Positions 35,775 to 45,363 are shown, counted from the stretch's first letter. The stretch: 64,000 nt of DNA from Paraburkholderia sp. BCC1885 (GCF_900996235.1 NZ_CAAJGM010000077.1:62001-126000); one strand, 5' to 3'. Notes: a model not told the origin generated them from the sequence alone. Translations and numbers: made by a program.

Positions 35775-36764
35775 TCATCGAGCGCCGCGGTGAGACAGCT
35801 TGTCGGCAGCGACGGCGAGAATCACCAGCATGCCGGTGATCAACACCTGATACACGGACGACACGCCGATCAGCGTCAACCCGTTGCGAAACACGCCGAC
35901 GATCAGCGCGCCGAGCAAGGTGCCGACAATCGAGCCGCGCCCGCCAAACAGGCTGGTGCCGCCCAGCACGACCGCCGTGATGCTGTCGAGGTTTTCCGTT
36001 TGACCCGCTTGCGGATCGCCCACACCGGTACGCGACACGGACAGGAGCGCGGCGATGCCGTAGATCGCGCCGGCCAGGGTGTAGACGGTGAGCAGGATGC
36101 GCTGCGACGACAGCCCCATCAGGCGTGCGGCTTCGGCGTTATTGCCGAGTGCGTAGAGATGCCGGCCCGGCACCGTGTCGCGCAGCACGAACCAGGTGGC
36201 GAGATACATCAGCAGCGTCAGCACGGTGCCGTAGGTCACCTGCGCCGGCCCGATGCTGAACGTGTTGCCGAGGAACATGATGGCGTCGGGCAGATTCGAG
36301 ACGCTTTCTGCGTTCGAGTAGATCTGCGTGAGCGCGAAAGCGATATTCAGTGTGCCGAGCGTGACGATGAACGCGGGCAGTTTGATACGCGTAATCAGGG
36401 TACCGTTGAGCGCGCCGAATAGCGCGCTGGCAGCAATGCCGCAGACGATCGCGAGGACCGGCGGCACGCCGAGGTTGACCGCGAATTTGGTCATGATGAT
36501 CGAGCCGAAGGCCATCACCATGCCGCAGGACAGATCGATGCCGCCGGTCAGCACGATCAGCGTCTGGCCGATGGCGATGACGGCGACCACCATGGTCTGC
36601 TGGAGAATCAGCGAGAGATTCTGGAACGACAGGAAGCGGCTGCTCTGCGAGATGAAGAACGCGCAGGCCAGCACGAGAGCAATGAGCGGGCCGATCTCGG
36701 CGAGCGAAGGCAGGCGCTCGGACAGGGGGCGATGGCCGTCAGCCGGCGCAGAGGGAGTCGACAT
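35775..36764 (-). CDS. frcC: Fructose-type ABC importer, permease
   Basis: A 329-residue RbsC/FrcC-type permease with eight to ten hydrophobic helices and the motifs LTGGIDLSCGMVMA and LIGVSSVYQVLITGMLVILAV. Its start has GAGGA with the ATG and the stop is 18 bp before frcA. Forms the channel for the sugar brought by FrcB. Confidence 0.87.
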   Translation of the reverse strand: MSTPSAPADGHRPLSERLPSLAEIGPLIALVLACAFFISQSSRFLSFQNLSLILQQTMVVAVIAIGQTLIVLTGGIDLSCGMVMAFGSIIMTKFAVNLGVPPVLAIVCGIAASALFGALNGTLITRIKLPAFIVTLGTLNIAFALTQIYSNAESVSNLPDAIMFLGNTFSIGPAQVTYGTVLTLLMYLATWFVLRDTVPGRHLYALGNNAEAARLMGLSSQRILLTVYTLAGAIYGIAALLSVSRTGVGDPQAGQTENLDSITAVVLGGTSLFGGRGSIVGTLLGALIVGVFRNGLTLIGVSSVYQVLITGMLVILAVAADKLSHRGAR

Positions 36765-36857
36765 GATGTGTTTCCTCGATGCTAAAGCGTAGCGCGGCGG
36801 CCACGCATCAAATCGCCGGGAGAGTCGTGCGCGGGTCTCCCGGATGCTTAGGATCGC

Positions 36858-37859
36858 TTATTGACCCCAGCAGTTGGCGAGGCCGAAGGCGGTGTCCTTG
36901 CTGTCCACGCCGTTCATGGCCTTGTCGGTGATCAGCGTTACGCCGGTGTCTTTGTAGCCTGAGACCTTCTTGCCGGTCTTGGCATATTCCGCGCCGGCGT
37001 CGACGCCGAGCGAGGCCATCTTCAGCGGATACTGCTGCGAGGTTGCGGCAATCGCGCCGGCCTTGACGTTGCGCACGCCTTCACAGCCGCCGTCGATCGA
37101 CACGATCATCACGTCCTTGTCCTTGCCTGCCGCCTTGAGCGCGCGATACGCACCCGCCGCGGCCGGTTCGTTGATGGTGTAGACCACGTTGATGTCCGGC
37201 GATTTTTGCAGGCAGTTCTCCATTGCCGTCTGTCCTTTCGACTGATCGCCGCGCGTGTCCTGGCTGCACACAATGGCCGGATCGCCTTCCTTCACGCCGA
37301 AGCCCTGCAGGAAGCCGTTATGCCGCAGCACGCCCACCGAAACGCCCGGCGCCAGATCGAGCGTGGCGATCTTCGCCGGCCTGGCGCCGAGCGCCGCCTT
37401 CGCGTACTGGCCGATCAGGATGCCGGCCTTGAAGTTGTCGGTGGCGAAGAGGGCATCGGTGGCCTCTTGCGGCTCGGTCGGCGTGTCGAGCGCTATCACC
37501 ATCACGCCGGCGGCGCGGGCCTTCTTGATGCTCGGCACGATGGCTTTGGTGTCGCTCGGTGTGATCAGGATCGCTTTGGCGCCAGCCGTCATCATGTTTT
37601 CGATTGCGGTGACCTGGCTGGCGTTGTCGCCGTCGAACTTGCCGGCGGCGGTCAGCAGCTTGACGCCGTCCTTCTGCGCGGCGGCTTCCGCGCCTTGGCG
37701 CATCTTCACGAAGAACGGGTTCGTGTCGGTTTTGGTGATCAGGCCGACGGCGGCCTGGTCGGCCGCCTGGCTGGCGCTCGTGCACCATACGGCGGAGGCC
37801 GCCACGCAGAGGGTGACGATGCGACGGGCGACAGGATGCTCGCGGGAATTCAGATTCAT
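36858..37859 (-). CDS. frcB: Fructose-type ABC importer, periplasmic binding protein
   Basis: A 333-residue type I periplasmic binding protein with signal peptide ([20 protein letters not shown]...SQAAD). The mature sequence resembles S. meliloti FrcB in many stretches from memory, such as [42 protein letters not shown] and the C-terminal CWG, so fructose is the likely ligand. First gene of the operon; 93 bp separate it from frcC. GGAGGAG precedes ATG 37859; a longer frame to 37982 is rejected. Confidence 0.85.
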   Translation of the reverse strand: MNLNSREHPVARRIVTLCVAASAVWCTSASQAADQAAVGLITKTDTNPFFVKMRQGAEAAAQKDGVKLLTAAGKFDGDNASQVTAIENMMTAGAKAILITPSDTKAIVPSIKKARAAGVMVIALDTPTEPQEATDALFATDNFKAGILIGQYAKAALGARPAKIATLDLAPGVSVGVLRHNGFLQGFGVKEGDPAIVCSQDTRGDQSKGQTAMENCLQKSPDINVVYTINEPAAAGAYRALKAAGKDKDVMIVSIDGGCEGVRNVKAGAIAATSQQYPLKMASLGVDAGAEYAKTGKKVSGYKDTGVTLITDKAMNGVDSKDTAFGLANCWGQ

Positions 37860-38304
37860 GGGACGCTCCTCCTGATGATTGACGACGATGTTATGGACTG
37901 CGGTCGATTCAATAGCTGACGGGCACTGGGCGCGCCTCTTGTGGCCTCGTGACCCGGATCCACCGATCCACGCCGGGGCCAATTTCGATTAAATCACTTT
38001 GGTTTATTTAGTACAGCAGGGCGAATCCGGGGAGTCAAGACAAGGGAATTGGTGCAATGCGGCTGGCGTCGGTCACCTGATTTGCCCGCTCTGGCTTGGC
38101 TGGGGCGGTCGTCACAGAATTGATGCGACGCGGGATTTCCATTGCTGGATTGGGGTAAGTCTGGAGACGGCTCGGCAAATTTATGGCGCGGATCGCGCCA
38201 TTATGCGTTTGTAAGGATGGCCGCATCCCACCTCTTCAGTCCGCGTTAAACCATCCTGAGTAGCGATTTCTTTTTTGTTTTGTTGCGCTGCGGCACGATC
38301 GGTT
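37860..38304. other. 445-bp non-coding region upstream of frcB
   Basis: Two short frames (71 and 63 residues) here do not resemble proteins and lack ribosome sites. AAATCA at 37991-37996 with TTTATTT at 38002-38008 suggests a partly symmetric AT-rich operator, as ROK regulators prefer, about 130 bp before frcB. This is a suggestion only. The rest holds no recognised feature. Confidence 0.4.
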
Positions 38305-38337
38305 TATAATAGGGTTATTACCTAGGTAGTTAACCCT
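38305..38337 (+). promoter_or_regulatory. Promoter (-10 TATAAT) with overlapping inverted repeat
   Basis: TATAAT at 38305-38310 is a perfect -10 hexamer; TTGCGC at 38283-38288 could be a weak -35 at 16-bp spacing. Directly after it, AGGGTTA (38311-38317) and TAACCCT (38331-38337) flank TTACC and GGTAG around the perfect ACCTAGGT core (38320-38327), a 27-bp near-perfect inverted repeat. An operator on top of the start site is the best reading; the controlled gene is the small ORF at 38358. Confidence 0.65.
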
Positions 38338-38357
38338 AGCTCGACCCGGAGCATCTC

Positions 38358-38495
38358 ATGAGCCACATCACCACTACTTCCGCCTCGGCCACCAATGGCT
38401 GGTTTGCCCGCGTTATTGCCGTCGCTCGCCGCGCGCTGCAACTGCATTTGCAGACGTGCGCGATCATTGCCGAAGCGCACCGTCGCCCGAATTAA
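38358..38495 (+). CDS. Small 45-residue protein behind a regulated promoter
   Basis: ATG 38358 to TAA 38495 encodes MSHITTTSASATNGW... with an amphipathic, basic helix (FARVIAVARRALQLHLQTC) that could associate with a membrane. CCGGAGC lies 6 bp before the ATG. It is preceded by a strong -10 and an inverted repeat and followed by a terminator-like hairpin, so it is a complete transcription unit. Not recognised as a family, and below the size of usual annotation. Confidence 0.6.
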   Translation: MSHITTTSASATNGWFARVIAVARRALQLHLQTCAIIAEAHRRPN

Positions 38496-38508
38496 GCGCT
38501 GCCCGGTT

Positions 38509-38545
38509 GTGCCTCTCGCACACGCCCACCGCGTGCGAGAGGCAC
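38509..38545. terminator. 13-bp hairpin between convergent transcription units
   Basis: GTGCCTCTCGCAC (38509-38521) and GTGCGAGAGGCAC (38533-38545) are perfect complements with an 11-nt loop. It lies between the small ORF (+) and the redox fusion (-) but has no U-run on either side. Confidence 0.6.
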
Positions 38546-38558
38546 GCTGAAACCGTAG

Positions 38559-40655
38559 TCAGAGATCCAGCACGAGATTGGACGCTTCGTCCGCGCCGGT
38601 CCGTGCCGGTATCGAACAGCAGATCAATGCATGCCCCGGCTCGATCGGCGCGTCAGGCGTCTGGAGGTACTTCACCTCGCCTGAAAGTACGCGCGTCGAA
38701 CAGGTTCCGCAGGTGCCGGATCGGCACGATGACGGCGGCGTCAGACCATTCGCTTCGGCGAAGTCGAGCAGATTGCCGTCTTCCTTCGACCACAGCGCGT
38801 CGCGCCCGGTCTTCATAAACACGACTTTCGAGGCCTGCGCCGGGTCACGCGGTGTCCGTTCAAGCGGAACGACCTCGGCCGTCGACGCAAGCGCGTTGGC
38901 GCCGCGCTTCACGCTGGCCGGTCCGAAGGCCTCGAAGCGAATCCGCTCATCCACGATATTGAGGGCGCGCAGTCCTGTATAGAGGTCCTGCATGAACGCG
39001 CCGGGACCGCACAAATAGAAGTCGTAATCGCCGAACGGCAATACCTGCCTGAGAAAATCGACGTCTGCCCTTCCCATTGAATGCGAGGCACGCGTCGTGC
39101 CGTCTTCGGCAGGCTGACTGTCGCGCAAATAAACAGACAAATTCGGGTGGATCTGCGCGAGCGCTTTCAACTCATCCGCGAATGGATGTTCGTTCGGATG
39201 ACGTGCGCCGTGGATGAAGTAGACGTGCTCGGGCTGCGTGGTCGCGTGCGTATCGGCCAGCAAGGCGTTGAGCATCGCGATCATCGGCGTAATGCCGATT
39301 CCCGCCGACAGCAGAACCGCCGGGCGGCGGCTGTTGCGATTCAGCGTGAACGAACCGCCCGGCAGCTTCGCGTCGATTTCCATGCCCACCTTGATCTGCT
39401 CATGCAGCCACGTCGACGCGGCGCCTTCGCGCTTGACGGTGATGCGAAAGTGCTTGCCGTTATGCGCATCGGAGAGCGTGTAAGTGCGCAGCAGCGGCGC
39501 GTCGAGCCCCGCCACCTGCAGACGGATCGGCAAAAATTGGCCGGGTTCGAACTGGGGCAGCGCGGAACCGTCGACCGGTTGCAGATAAAACGAGCGCGCC
39601 GTCGGCGTTTCGTCCTTCACGTCGATCACTTTCATCTTGCGCCAGCTGCTCGCAACGGGCGGCAAAACCACGCCCTCCGTTTGCCAGCTTCCCATCTTCG
39701 CTAGTTGCGGCGCGTATTGCACGGCGGACCAGCGAAACGGCAACGCGCGCGGCGTGCGGCGAACTTCGCGCACGTGAAAGCGCATCAGCCGCTCGGCGCC
39801 CGTGAAGGAAGCCAGCTCGGCGCCGTCCCAGATGATCTCGGCAACCACGGCGATATACAGCAGATCGCCGCTTTCGAAGTCGATAGCAAGCAGGCCCGCG
39901 CGCGGATCCTGAATCAGGTTGCCGATCGTATTGAAGAACAGGTTGCCGCTGAAATCCGGCGTCGTCAGCGTGTGCGCATCGTCGACCCGAATGAAGCCCG
40001 GCTTGCCGCCGCGGTGCGATACATCCGCGCCCCGTGCGAGGCCCGCTTCGGTGGAGGGATTGGCGCTGGCAATGAAAAAGGTGTCGGCACGCGCAAGCAA
40101 CGCGCGGTCGGCGTCGCTGAGTTCCTCGGACGATTCGGACACCGCACTTTCTTCAGGCGTGGACGCCACCCACGTCGGTACGCGTCCCTGGATGTATTTC
40201 GCGCAATTGCCGAAACTTTGACTTACGCTGAGCGTGAATGATTCGGAATCCATAGCAGTTATCACGCCATTGACGCGATTGCGCCGCCGCGTGGCCGGCT
40301 GGATGCCCAGGCCGCCGATCAGTCCACCCACTTGCCATGCACCCGCGAGCGGATCGCCCGGCAGGCTGCGTCCGGCGATACGCAGGGTGTGCTCATCCGG
40401 CGTCGAGACGAAACCCGGCTCGCCGACCCGCAGCGTAGCCCACGGCTGCCCGCTCGCATCCAGCCCGCTCAACACCATGAACGGCTGTTCCGCAAAGAAC
40501 TGGCGGTGCTGCTCCGGCATGTAATCGCGAATCCCACGGCGCGCATCGACGTTCATCCGCTCCCGCACGCCCACCCGTTCCTGCGCGGCCAGTTCGCCGG
40601 CGTGAAAGGGGGACTCGGCAGCGCGCCAGCCTGACGCAGGAGCGGGGGAGGACAT
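38559..40655 (-). CDS. Pyridoxamine-oxidase-like / FNR / ferredoxin fusion oxidoreductase
   Basis: A 698-residue fusion. N-terminal (about 40-230) pyridoxamine 5'-phosphate oxidase-like FMN-binding split barrel, central (about 345-570) ferredoxin reductase with FAD and NAD sites (FEPGQFLPIRL, LRTYTLSD, LLSAGIGITPM), and C-terminal plant-type [2Fe-2S] ferredoxin with C644, C649, C652 and C679/C680. This is a self-contained electron chain from NAD(P)H to the flavin split-barrel domain. Substrate unknown. ATG 40655 has AGGAG; the longer start at 40694 is not needed. Operon with the GST gene 45 bp upstream. Confidence 0.85.
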   Translation of the reverse strand: MSSPAPASGWRAAESPFHAGELAAQERVGVRERMNVDARRGIRDYMPEQHRQFFAEQPFMVLSGLDASGQPWATLRVGEPGFVSTPDEHTLRIAGRSLPGDPLAGAWQVGGLIGGLGIQPATRRRNRVNGVITAMDSESFTLSVSQSFGNCAKYIQGRVPTWVASTPEESAVSESSEELSDADRALLARADTFFIASANPSTEAGLARGADVSHRGGKPGFIRVDDAHTLTTPDFSGNLFFNTIGNLIQDPRAGLLAIDFESGDLLYIAVVAEIIWDGAELASFTGAERLMRFHVREVRRTPRALPFRWSAVQYAPQLAKMGSWQTEGVVLPPVASSWRKMKVIDVKDETPTARSFYLQPVDGSALPQFEPGQFLPIRLQVAGLDAPLLRTYTLSDAHNGKHFRITVKREGAASTWLHEQIKVGMEIDAKLPGGSFTLNRNSRRPAVLLSAGIGITPMIAMLNALLADTHATTQPEHVYFIHGARHPNEHPFADELKALAQIHPNLSVYLRDSQPAEDGTTRASHSMGRADVDFLRQVLPFGDYDFYLCGPGAFMQDLYTGLRALNIVDERIRFEAFGPASVKRGANALASTAEVVPLERTPRDPAQASKVVFMKTGRDALWSKEDGNLLDFAEANGLTPPSSCRSGTCGTCSTRVLSGEVKYLQTPDAPIEPGHALICCSIPARTGADEASNLVLDL

Positions 40656-40700
40656 GATGAACTCCTGATGCGGAACGTGGGGGATAGCGGACATGCCGGC

Positions 40701-41348
40701 CTATGCTGTCTCGGCGAGCAAGCCGGCCTTGCTGGCGGGCATCGGCAGGAAGCGCGGCAGGGCTTCGATGCGCTTGAGCCACGCGCGGATATTCGGGTAC
40801 GGTTCGAGCGAGACGCCGCCTTCGGGTGCGTGCGCAATATAGGAATGCGCGGCGATGTCGGCGATGGTCGGCGTCAGGCCAATCGCGAACGGCTTGTCGT
40901 GCAACTCGCTTTCGAGCACCTTGAAAAGATTCACTGCAATGTTTTGCGCGGTCTCCAGATGATACGGCGCGCCGAACACGGTGACGAGGCGCGCGGCGCA
41001 TGGACCGTAAGCGATCTTGCCGGCGGCGAACGACAGCCAGCGCTGCACGTGGGCCGCGCCGAGCGGATCTTGCGGCAACCACGAGGCATCGGCATATTTG
41101 CGCGCGAGGTACACGAGGATGGCAGCCGAATCGCTCAGCACCACATCGCCGTCTTCGATCACCGGCACTTCACCGAACGGATTGAGCGCCAGATGCGCGG
41201 GCGAGCGCTGTTCGCCGGCAGCCATATTCAGTTCGATCACGGTGAATGGCAGGTCGAGCAGCGTCAGGAACAGTTTGACGCGATGTCCGTGACCGGACAG
41301 CAGCGTCGTGTGCAACCGGATCGGCTGAGCGGGCTTGGAAGACGACAT
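40701..41348 (-). CDS. Glutathione S-transferase
   Basis: A 215-residue GST with thioredoxin-like N-domain (LLSGHGHRVKLFLTLL, NPFGEVPVIEDGD, SDSAAILVYLARK) and helical C-domain. It shares an operon with the redox fusion (45-bp gap) and is divergent from LysR 41464, which likely controls both. AAGGAGC precedes ATG 41348. Substrate is unknown; detoxification of electrophiles is usual. Confidence 0.85.
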   Translation of the reverse strand: MSSSKPAQPIRLHTTLLSGHGHRVKLFLTLLDLPFTVIELNMAAGEQRSPAHLALNPFGEVPVIEDGDVVLSDSAAILVYLARKYADASWLPQDPLGAAHVQRWLSFAAGKIAYGPCAARLVTVFGAPYHLETAQNIAVNLFKVLESELHDKPFAIGLTPTIADIAAHSYIAHAPEGGVSLEPYPNIRAWLKRIEALPRFLPMPASKAGLLAETA

Positions 41349-41463
41349 GGAGTGCTCCTTGAAGCAAATAGACCTGTGGTAAGTGCAGGTAGCTTAAGCC
41401 TCGCCGGATAGTCTGAGAAGGCGGATAATCGGAATTACTCTTTCCACTCAAAGTGAACAATGA

Positions 41464-42393
41464 ATGGCCAGCGCCAGTGATGTGAATCTCAACCGCCTGA
41501 AGGTGTTCGTGGCGGTGATCGAAGCGGGGTCGCTGACGGCTGCGGCGGAGCGGCTGGGCATTGCCAAGACCATGGTCAGCACGCATATGCAGCGGCTCGA
41601 GGCGGAAGTCGGGGCCAGCCTGCTGGTGCGTACCACCCGGCGGGTCAGCGTCACCGAAGCGGGCAACGCGTTCTACGAAGCGTGCCGGCATATGCTGAGC
41701 ATCGCGGACGAGGCGCTGCAGTTAGTAGAGCAGGGTAGCGGCAGCCTGCGGGGCACACTGCGCGTCGCTACGCCGGTCGATTACGGGGCAATTGTGGTCG
41801 CGCCCGTCCTGGTGGCGCTGCGGCAGCAACACCCGGAGCTCAACGTCGAGCTGGTGTCGAATGACCGCCTCGTCAATCTGCTGGCAGAGGGTATCGATGT
41901 CGCCATCCGGTTAGGACGCCTTGCCGATTCGAGTCATCGCGCGGTAAAAGTCGACAATTTCGTGCGCTGGCTGGTTGCGAGTCCCGCGTTTCTGGAAACG
42001 CATGGCACGCCGACGACGTTCGCGGCGCTCGCCGCGTTGCCGTTCGTCGGCATGGCGGTGCTGGCCACGCCGCTGACGGTAGCGCTGGAAAACGCCAGTG
42101 GCCGCAAACGCAGCGTGCGTTTCGGCGCGGGCTTTATCGCGGATACCGCACCGGCCTGCCGGGCGGCGACGCTGGCGGGCGGCGGCGTCGCGGCGCTGAC
42201 GAACTTCGCGGTCGCGGACGATGTCGCCGCGGGGCGGCTGGTTCGCCTGCTGCCGCAGTGGTCCACGCCACCAGCGGGCATTCACGCGCTGTTTCCGTCA
42301 GCGCGCTATCCGGCGCCGAAGGTGCGGGTGTTTATCGACGCCCTCAAGGCGCATCTCGGTACGGTGGATGCGGCGGACACGGCGGGCGTCTAG
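41464..42393 (+). CDS. LysR-family regulator
   Basis: A 309-residue LysR regulator: helix-turn-helix (VNLNRLKVFVAVIEAGSLTAAAERLGIAKTMVSTHMQRLE, about 7-46) and effector domain. Divergent from GST with 115 bp between, the typical regulator-target arrangement. Another in-frame-shifted ATG lies at 41460, but this frame is clear. Confidence 0.88.
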   Translation: MASASDVNLNRLKVFVAVIEAGSLTAAAERLGIAKTMVSTHMQRLEAEVGASLLVRTTRRVSVTEAGNAFYEACRHMLSIADEALQLVEQGSGSLRGTLRVATPVDYGAIVVAPVLVALRQQHPELNVELVSNDRLVNLLAEGIDVAIRLGRLADSSHRAVKVDNFVRWLVASPAFLETHGTPTTFAALAALPFVGMAVLATPLTVALENASGRKRSVRFGAGFIADTAPACRAATLAGGGVAALTNFAVADDVAAGRLVRLLPQWSTPPAGIHALFPSARYPAPKVRVFIDALKAHLGTVDAADTAGV

Positions 42394-42429
42394 ACGCCGG
42401 TGCGAGTGGTATGCGAAGAGCGCTGCGTA

Positions 42430-43215
42430 TCACACGCTCGGCTCAGCCTGGCGCCGCTCATATTCGTCATGACGACACCACCACACGCCGGTCTCGTTGC
42501 GCCCTTTGGGCGCGCGATCGAGCCACTGATACATGCTCCAGATGCCATCCACGCCGCGCCCATAGGTGGAATACGTGTGATAAATCACGCCGTCTTCCAG
42601 CACGAATGCGCTCATGCCGGGCCGGTCGCGCGCATAGGTGAGCGGATCGGTCCCGCAAGTGGCCGCGAACTGCGCAACGGGCTCGGGCGACGGCGTCGCG
42701 TCCATCGCATGACCGCCGCGCTGATAGTTATAGTCGACGCTGCCCCTGCGCTGCTGCTCCGCGGTAAACGCGATATTGAAATCGAAGTTGAAGTCGCCAC
42801 CGTGCGAGGACGCCCATGGAAACGTCCAAGCCATTCGCTGACGGTATTCCAGCAATTTCGCCAGCGGCGCGCGCGATACCGCGAGCAGCGTGACGTCGTG
42901 ATGCGCCAGATGGACGGCGATGCCGTCGAAACCATCCGCAATCGACGAGCACGACGGACATCCCGCCTTGTAATCCGGCCCGAACATGAAGTGATAGACG
43001 AGCAGTTGCGAACGTCCCGCAAACAGATCCGCCAGCGTCGCTGGGCCTCGTTCGGTTTCGAAACGGTAGGTCTTGTCGATCCGGACCCACGGTAGCGCCT
43101 GACGTTGCCGCGCCACTTGGTCGCTGCGGCGCGTGAGTTCCTTTTCTGCCTTGAGCAGGTCGAGACGGGCGGCGAGCCATTCTTCGCGCGTGCCGCTTGG
43201 GTGCGTGGTGGTCAT
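42430..43215 (-). CDS. DUF899-family thioredoxin-like protein
   Basis: A 261-residue protein with the DUF899 pattern: LTRRSDQVARQRQALPWVRIDK, LFAGRSQLLVYHFMFGPDYKAGCPSCSS, and YHTYSTYGRGVD...WLDRAP. Cys-rich CPSC resembles a thioredoxin-type redox site. The family is of unknown function, sometimes placed near peroxiredoxins. Divergent from the HTH gene at 43351 by 135 bp. Confidence 0.85.
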   Translation of the reverse strand: MTTTHPSGTREEWLAARLDLLKAEKELTRRSDQVARQRQALPWVRIDKTYRFETERGPATLADLFAGRSQLLVYHFMFGPDYKAGCPSCSSIADGFDGIAVHLAHHDVTLLAVSRAPLAKLLEYRQRMAWTFPWASSHGGDFNFDFNIAFTAEQQRRGSVDYNYQRGGHAMDATPSPEPVAQFAATCGTDPLTYARDRPGMSAFVLEDGVIYHTYSTYGRGVDGIWSMYQWLDRAPKGRNETGVWWCRHDEYERRQAEPSV

Positions 43216-43350
43216 GTTTCGCTCCTTAAGTTAGGTGTCCTGTGCCGTTCGTTCGCATTCCGATGCAATGAGGGGTTGAACGATCGTGATAGATTAGTTC
43301 CAGCACCTCGAAGCATGGGAGTGACATATGTGGCGGCATTCAGATAAAGC

Positions 43351-44571
43351 ATGGACTCGCTAGTCACGGCCGCGGCGCGCGCGCTTGCCGCAGGGGACCC
43401 GCTCGGCGCACTGCAGCGCGTCGCCTTACGCGACGACCCGCCGGCACTCGCGCTGCGTGGTATCGCGATGGCCCAACTGGGTGATCTGACGCGAGCGAAG
43501 ACGCTATTGCGCAGCGCGGAGCGCGCGTTCGGTGCGAGGGAGCCGGTTTCCCGCGCGCGATGTGTGATCGCCGAGGCTGAAATCGCGCTCGCTTCGCGCG
43601 ACCTCAACTGGCCGGCCAAGGCGCTGGAGTCCGCGCAGGCCACGCTCGAAGCCCATGGCGACTACGTCAACGCCATGCATGCGCGCTATCTCGAAGTGCG
43701 GCGCCAGCTTCTGATCGGGCGTCTCGAGGAGACCGGGCGCATGCTCGCCGGTCTCGATACCGCGCGCTTGCCGCCTGCATTGCGAGCCGTTCACGAACTG
43801 GCCGTAGCCGGTATCGCCCTGCGTCGTCTGCAGACGGCGATTGCGCGTGCAGCGCTCGCCCGCGCCGGGCTGGCCGCGCATCAGGCGGGCATTGCGGCGC
43901 TGGTGGCGGAGGTCGAAAGCGCATCGCTTGCTTTGAGCACGCCTGCGGCGCGTCTGACTCTGCGTGGCGAGGCGCGGCTGGTGATGCTCGAAGAGGTGGA
44001 AGCGTTATTCGCGTCGCAGGTGCTGGTCGTCGATGCCTGCCGTCGCGTCGTGCGTGACGCGCATGGCGTGGTGTCGCTCGCGCGGCGCCCCGTACTGTTC
44101 GTGCTGGCGCGCACGCTGGCCGAGGCGTGGCCGGCAGACGTACCGCGCGACGTGCTGGTGGCGCGGGCGTTTCGCGCGAAGCGCGCCGATGAGTCGCATC
44201 GCGCGCGTCTGCGCGTCGAAGTCGGGCGGCTTCGTAACCTGCTCACGCCGATGGCCGGCGTGTCCGCGACGCGGCATGGCTTCGTGCTGGCGCCGCACAA
44301 CGGCACGGAGGTGGCGCTGCTTGAGCGGCCCGTCGAGGAGGACCACGCGGGCGTATTGGCTCTGCTCGCCGACGGTGAGTCGTGGTCGAGTTCGGCGCTC
44401 GCGCTGGCTTTGGGCGCCAGCCAGCGCAGCGTGCAGCGCGCGCTCGATGGGCTCGCGCAGGCGGGCAAGGCGCAGTCGTTCGGACTCGGACGGGCGCGTC
44501 GCTGGACGGCTTCCTCTTTGACCGGGTTCGCGACGACCTTGTTACTCCCCGTTCCGTTGCCGGGTGAGTAG
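43351..44571 (+). CDS. Winged-helix transcriptional regulator with helical N-domain
   Basis: A 406-residue protein. The N-terminal 200 residues are TPR-like helices (ALRGIAMAQLGDLTRAKTLL...). The middle has an OmpR/BTAD-like winged helix (SHRARLRVEVGRLRNLLTP, ATRHGFVLAP), and the end has a second winged helix (SSSALALALGASQRSVQRALDGLAQAGK). It is probably a DNA-binding regulator of the DUF899 gene and of the following beta-propeller gene. I know no characterised homologue. Confidence 0.75.
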   Translation: MDSLVTAAARALAAGDPLGALQRVALRDDPPALALRGIAMAQLGDLTRAKTLLRSAERAFGAREPVSRARCVIAEAEIALASRDLNWPAKALESAQATLEAHGDYVNAMHARYLEVRRQLLIGRLEETGRMLAGLDTARLPPALRAVHELAVAGIALRRLQTAIARAALARAGLAAHQAGIAALVAEVESASLALSTPAARLTLRGEARLVMLEEVEALFASQVLVVDACRRVVRDAHGVVSLARRPVLFVLARTLAEAWPADVPRDVLVARAFRAKRADESHRARLRVEVGRLRNLLTPMAGVSATRHGFVLAPHNGTEVALLERPVEEDHAGVLALLADGESWSSSALALALGASQRSVQRALDGLAQAGKAQSFGLGRARRWTASSLTGFATTLLLPVPLPGE

Positions 44572-44647
44572 CATGCAGGCGTCGTTCGTCGCATACCGGT
44601 GCGCCTTAAGCGCGGCGTTTCGCACGATTCAATCTCAAGGAGGATGC

Positions 44648-45334
44648 ATGAAGCGGTCTGCGGCTGAAATTGTCGGTGAATATGGACCCTTTCCGGGCGT
44701 CGACGCCGTGCATGGCGTCACCTATGATGGCCAGCGCGTATGGATTGCGACCGGCGGCAAGCTGAACGCCTTCGATCCCGCGAGCGGCGAAGTGCTCCAG
44801 TCGATCGAAGTGGCTGCCGATGCCGGCACGGCTTTCGACGGGCGGTATCTGTTTCAGATCGCCGACAAGCAGATCCAGAAGATCGATCCGCAAACCGGCC
44901 GCGTGCTGGCGACGATTCCCGCGCCCGGCGGTGGTTTCGATTCGGGGCTGACGTGGGCGGAAGGCTCGCTATGGGTCGGACAGTATCGTGAGCGCAAGAT
45001 CCACCAGATCGATCCCGAAAGCGGCGCGATTCTGCGCACCATCGAGTCGAACCGCTTCGTCACGGGCGTCACCTGGGTCGAGGGAGAACTGTGGCACGGC
45101 ACCTGGGAGAGCGAGCATAGCGAGTTGCGGCGCGTCGATCCTCAAAGCGGCGCCGTGCTGGAGAGTCTGGAGATGCCGCCGGGTGCATGTATCTCAGGAC
45201 TCGAATCCGACGGCGCCGATCAGTTCTTCTGCGGTGGGGGAAATCGCGGCACGGTGAGGAGGGTGCGGCGGCCAAAACGCGCTGTGGCGGCGCGTAGTGA
45301 CGGTGATTGCTCCGAAGACTTCAAAAGCGAATAG
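44648..45334 (+). CDS. Cytoplasmic beta-propeller (Vgb/SMP-30-like) protein
   Basis: A 228-residue beta-propeller protein with repeated WVATGGKLNAFDPASGEVLQS-like blades (GKLNAFDP, KQIQKIDP, RKIHQIDP, SELRRVDP). AAGGAGGA precedes ATG 44648; 76 bp after the winged-helix gene, so the two are likely co-transcribed. The last ~20 residues (SDGDCSEDFKSE) look like an extension beyond the usual end. Function not known; virginiamycin lyase-like fold is only structural resemblance. Confidence 0.7.
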   Translation: MKRSAAEIVGEYGPFPGVDAVHGVTYDGQRVWIATGGKLNAFDPASGEVLQSIEVAADAGTAFDGRYLFQIADKQIQKIDPQTGRVLATIPAPGGGFDSGLTWAEGSLWVGQYRERKIHQIDPESGAILRTIESNRFVTGVTWVEGELWHGTWESEHSELRRVDPQSGAVLESLEMPPGACISGLESDGADQFFCGGGNRGTVRRVRRPKRAVAARSDGDCSEDFKSE

Positions 45335-45363
45335 ATCAGCAACACATCGTTTCTTAAAGCACA

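Noticed and set aside
37999..38214. 71-residue ORF upstream of frcB
   Set aside because: No ribosome site or recognisable family, and the protein has odd composition.
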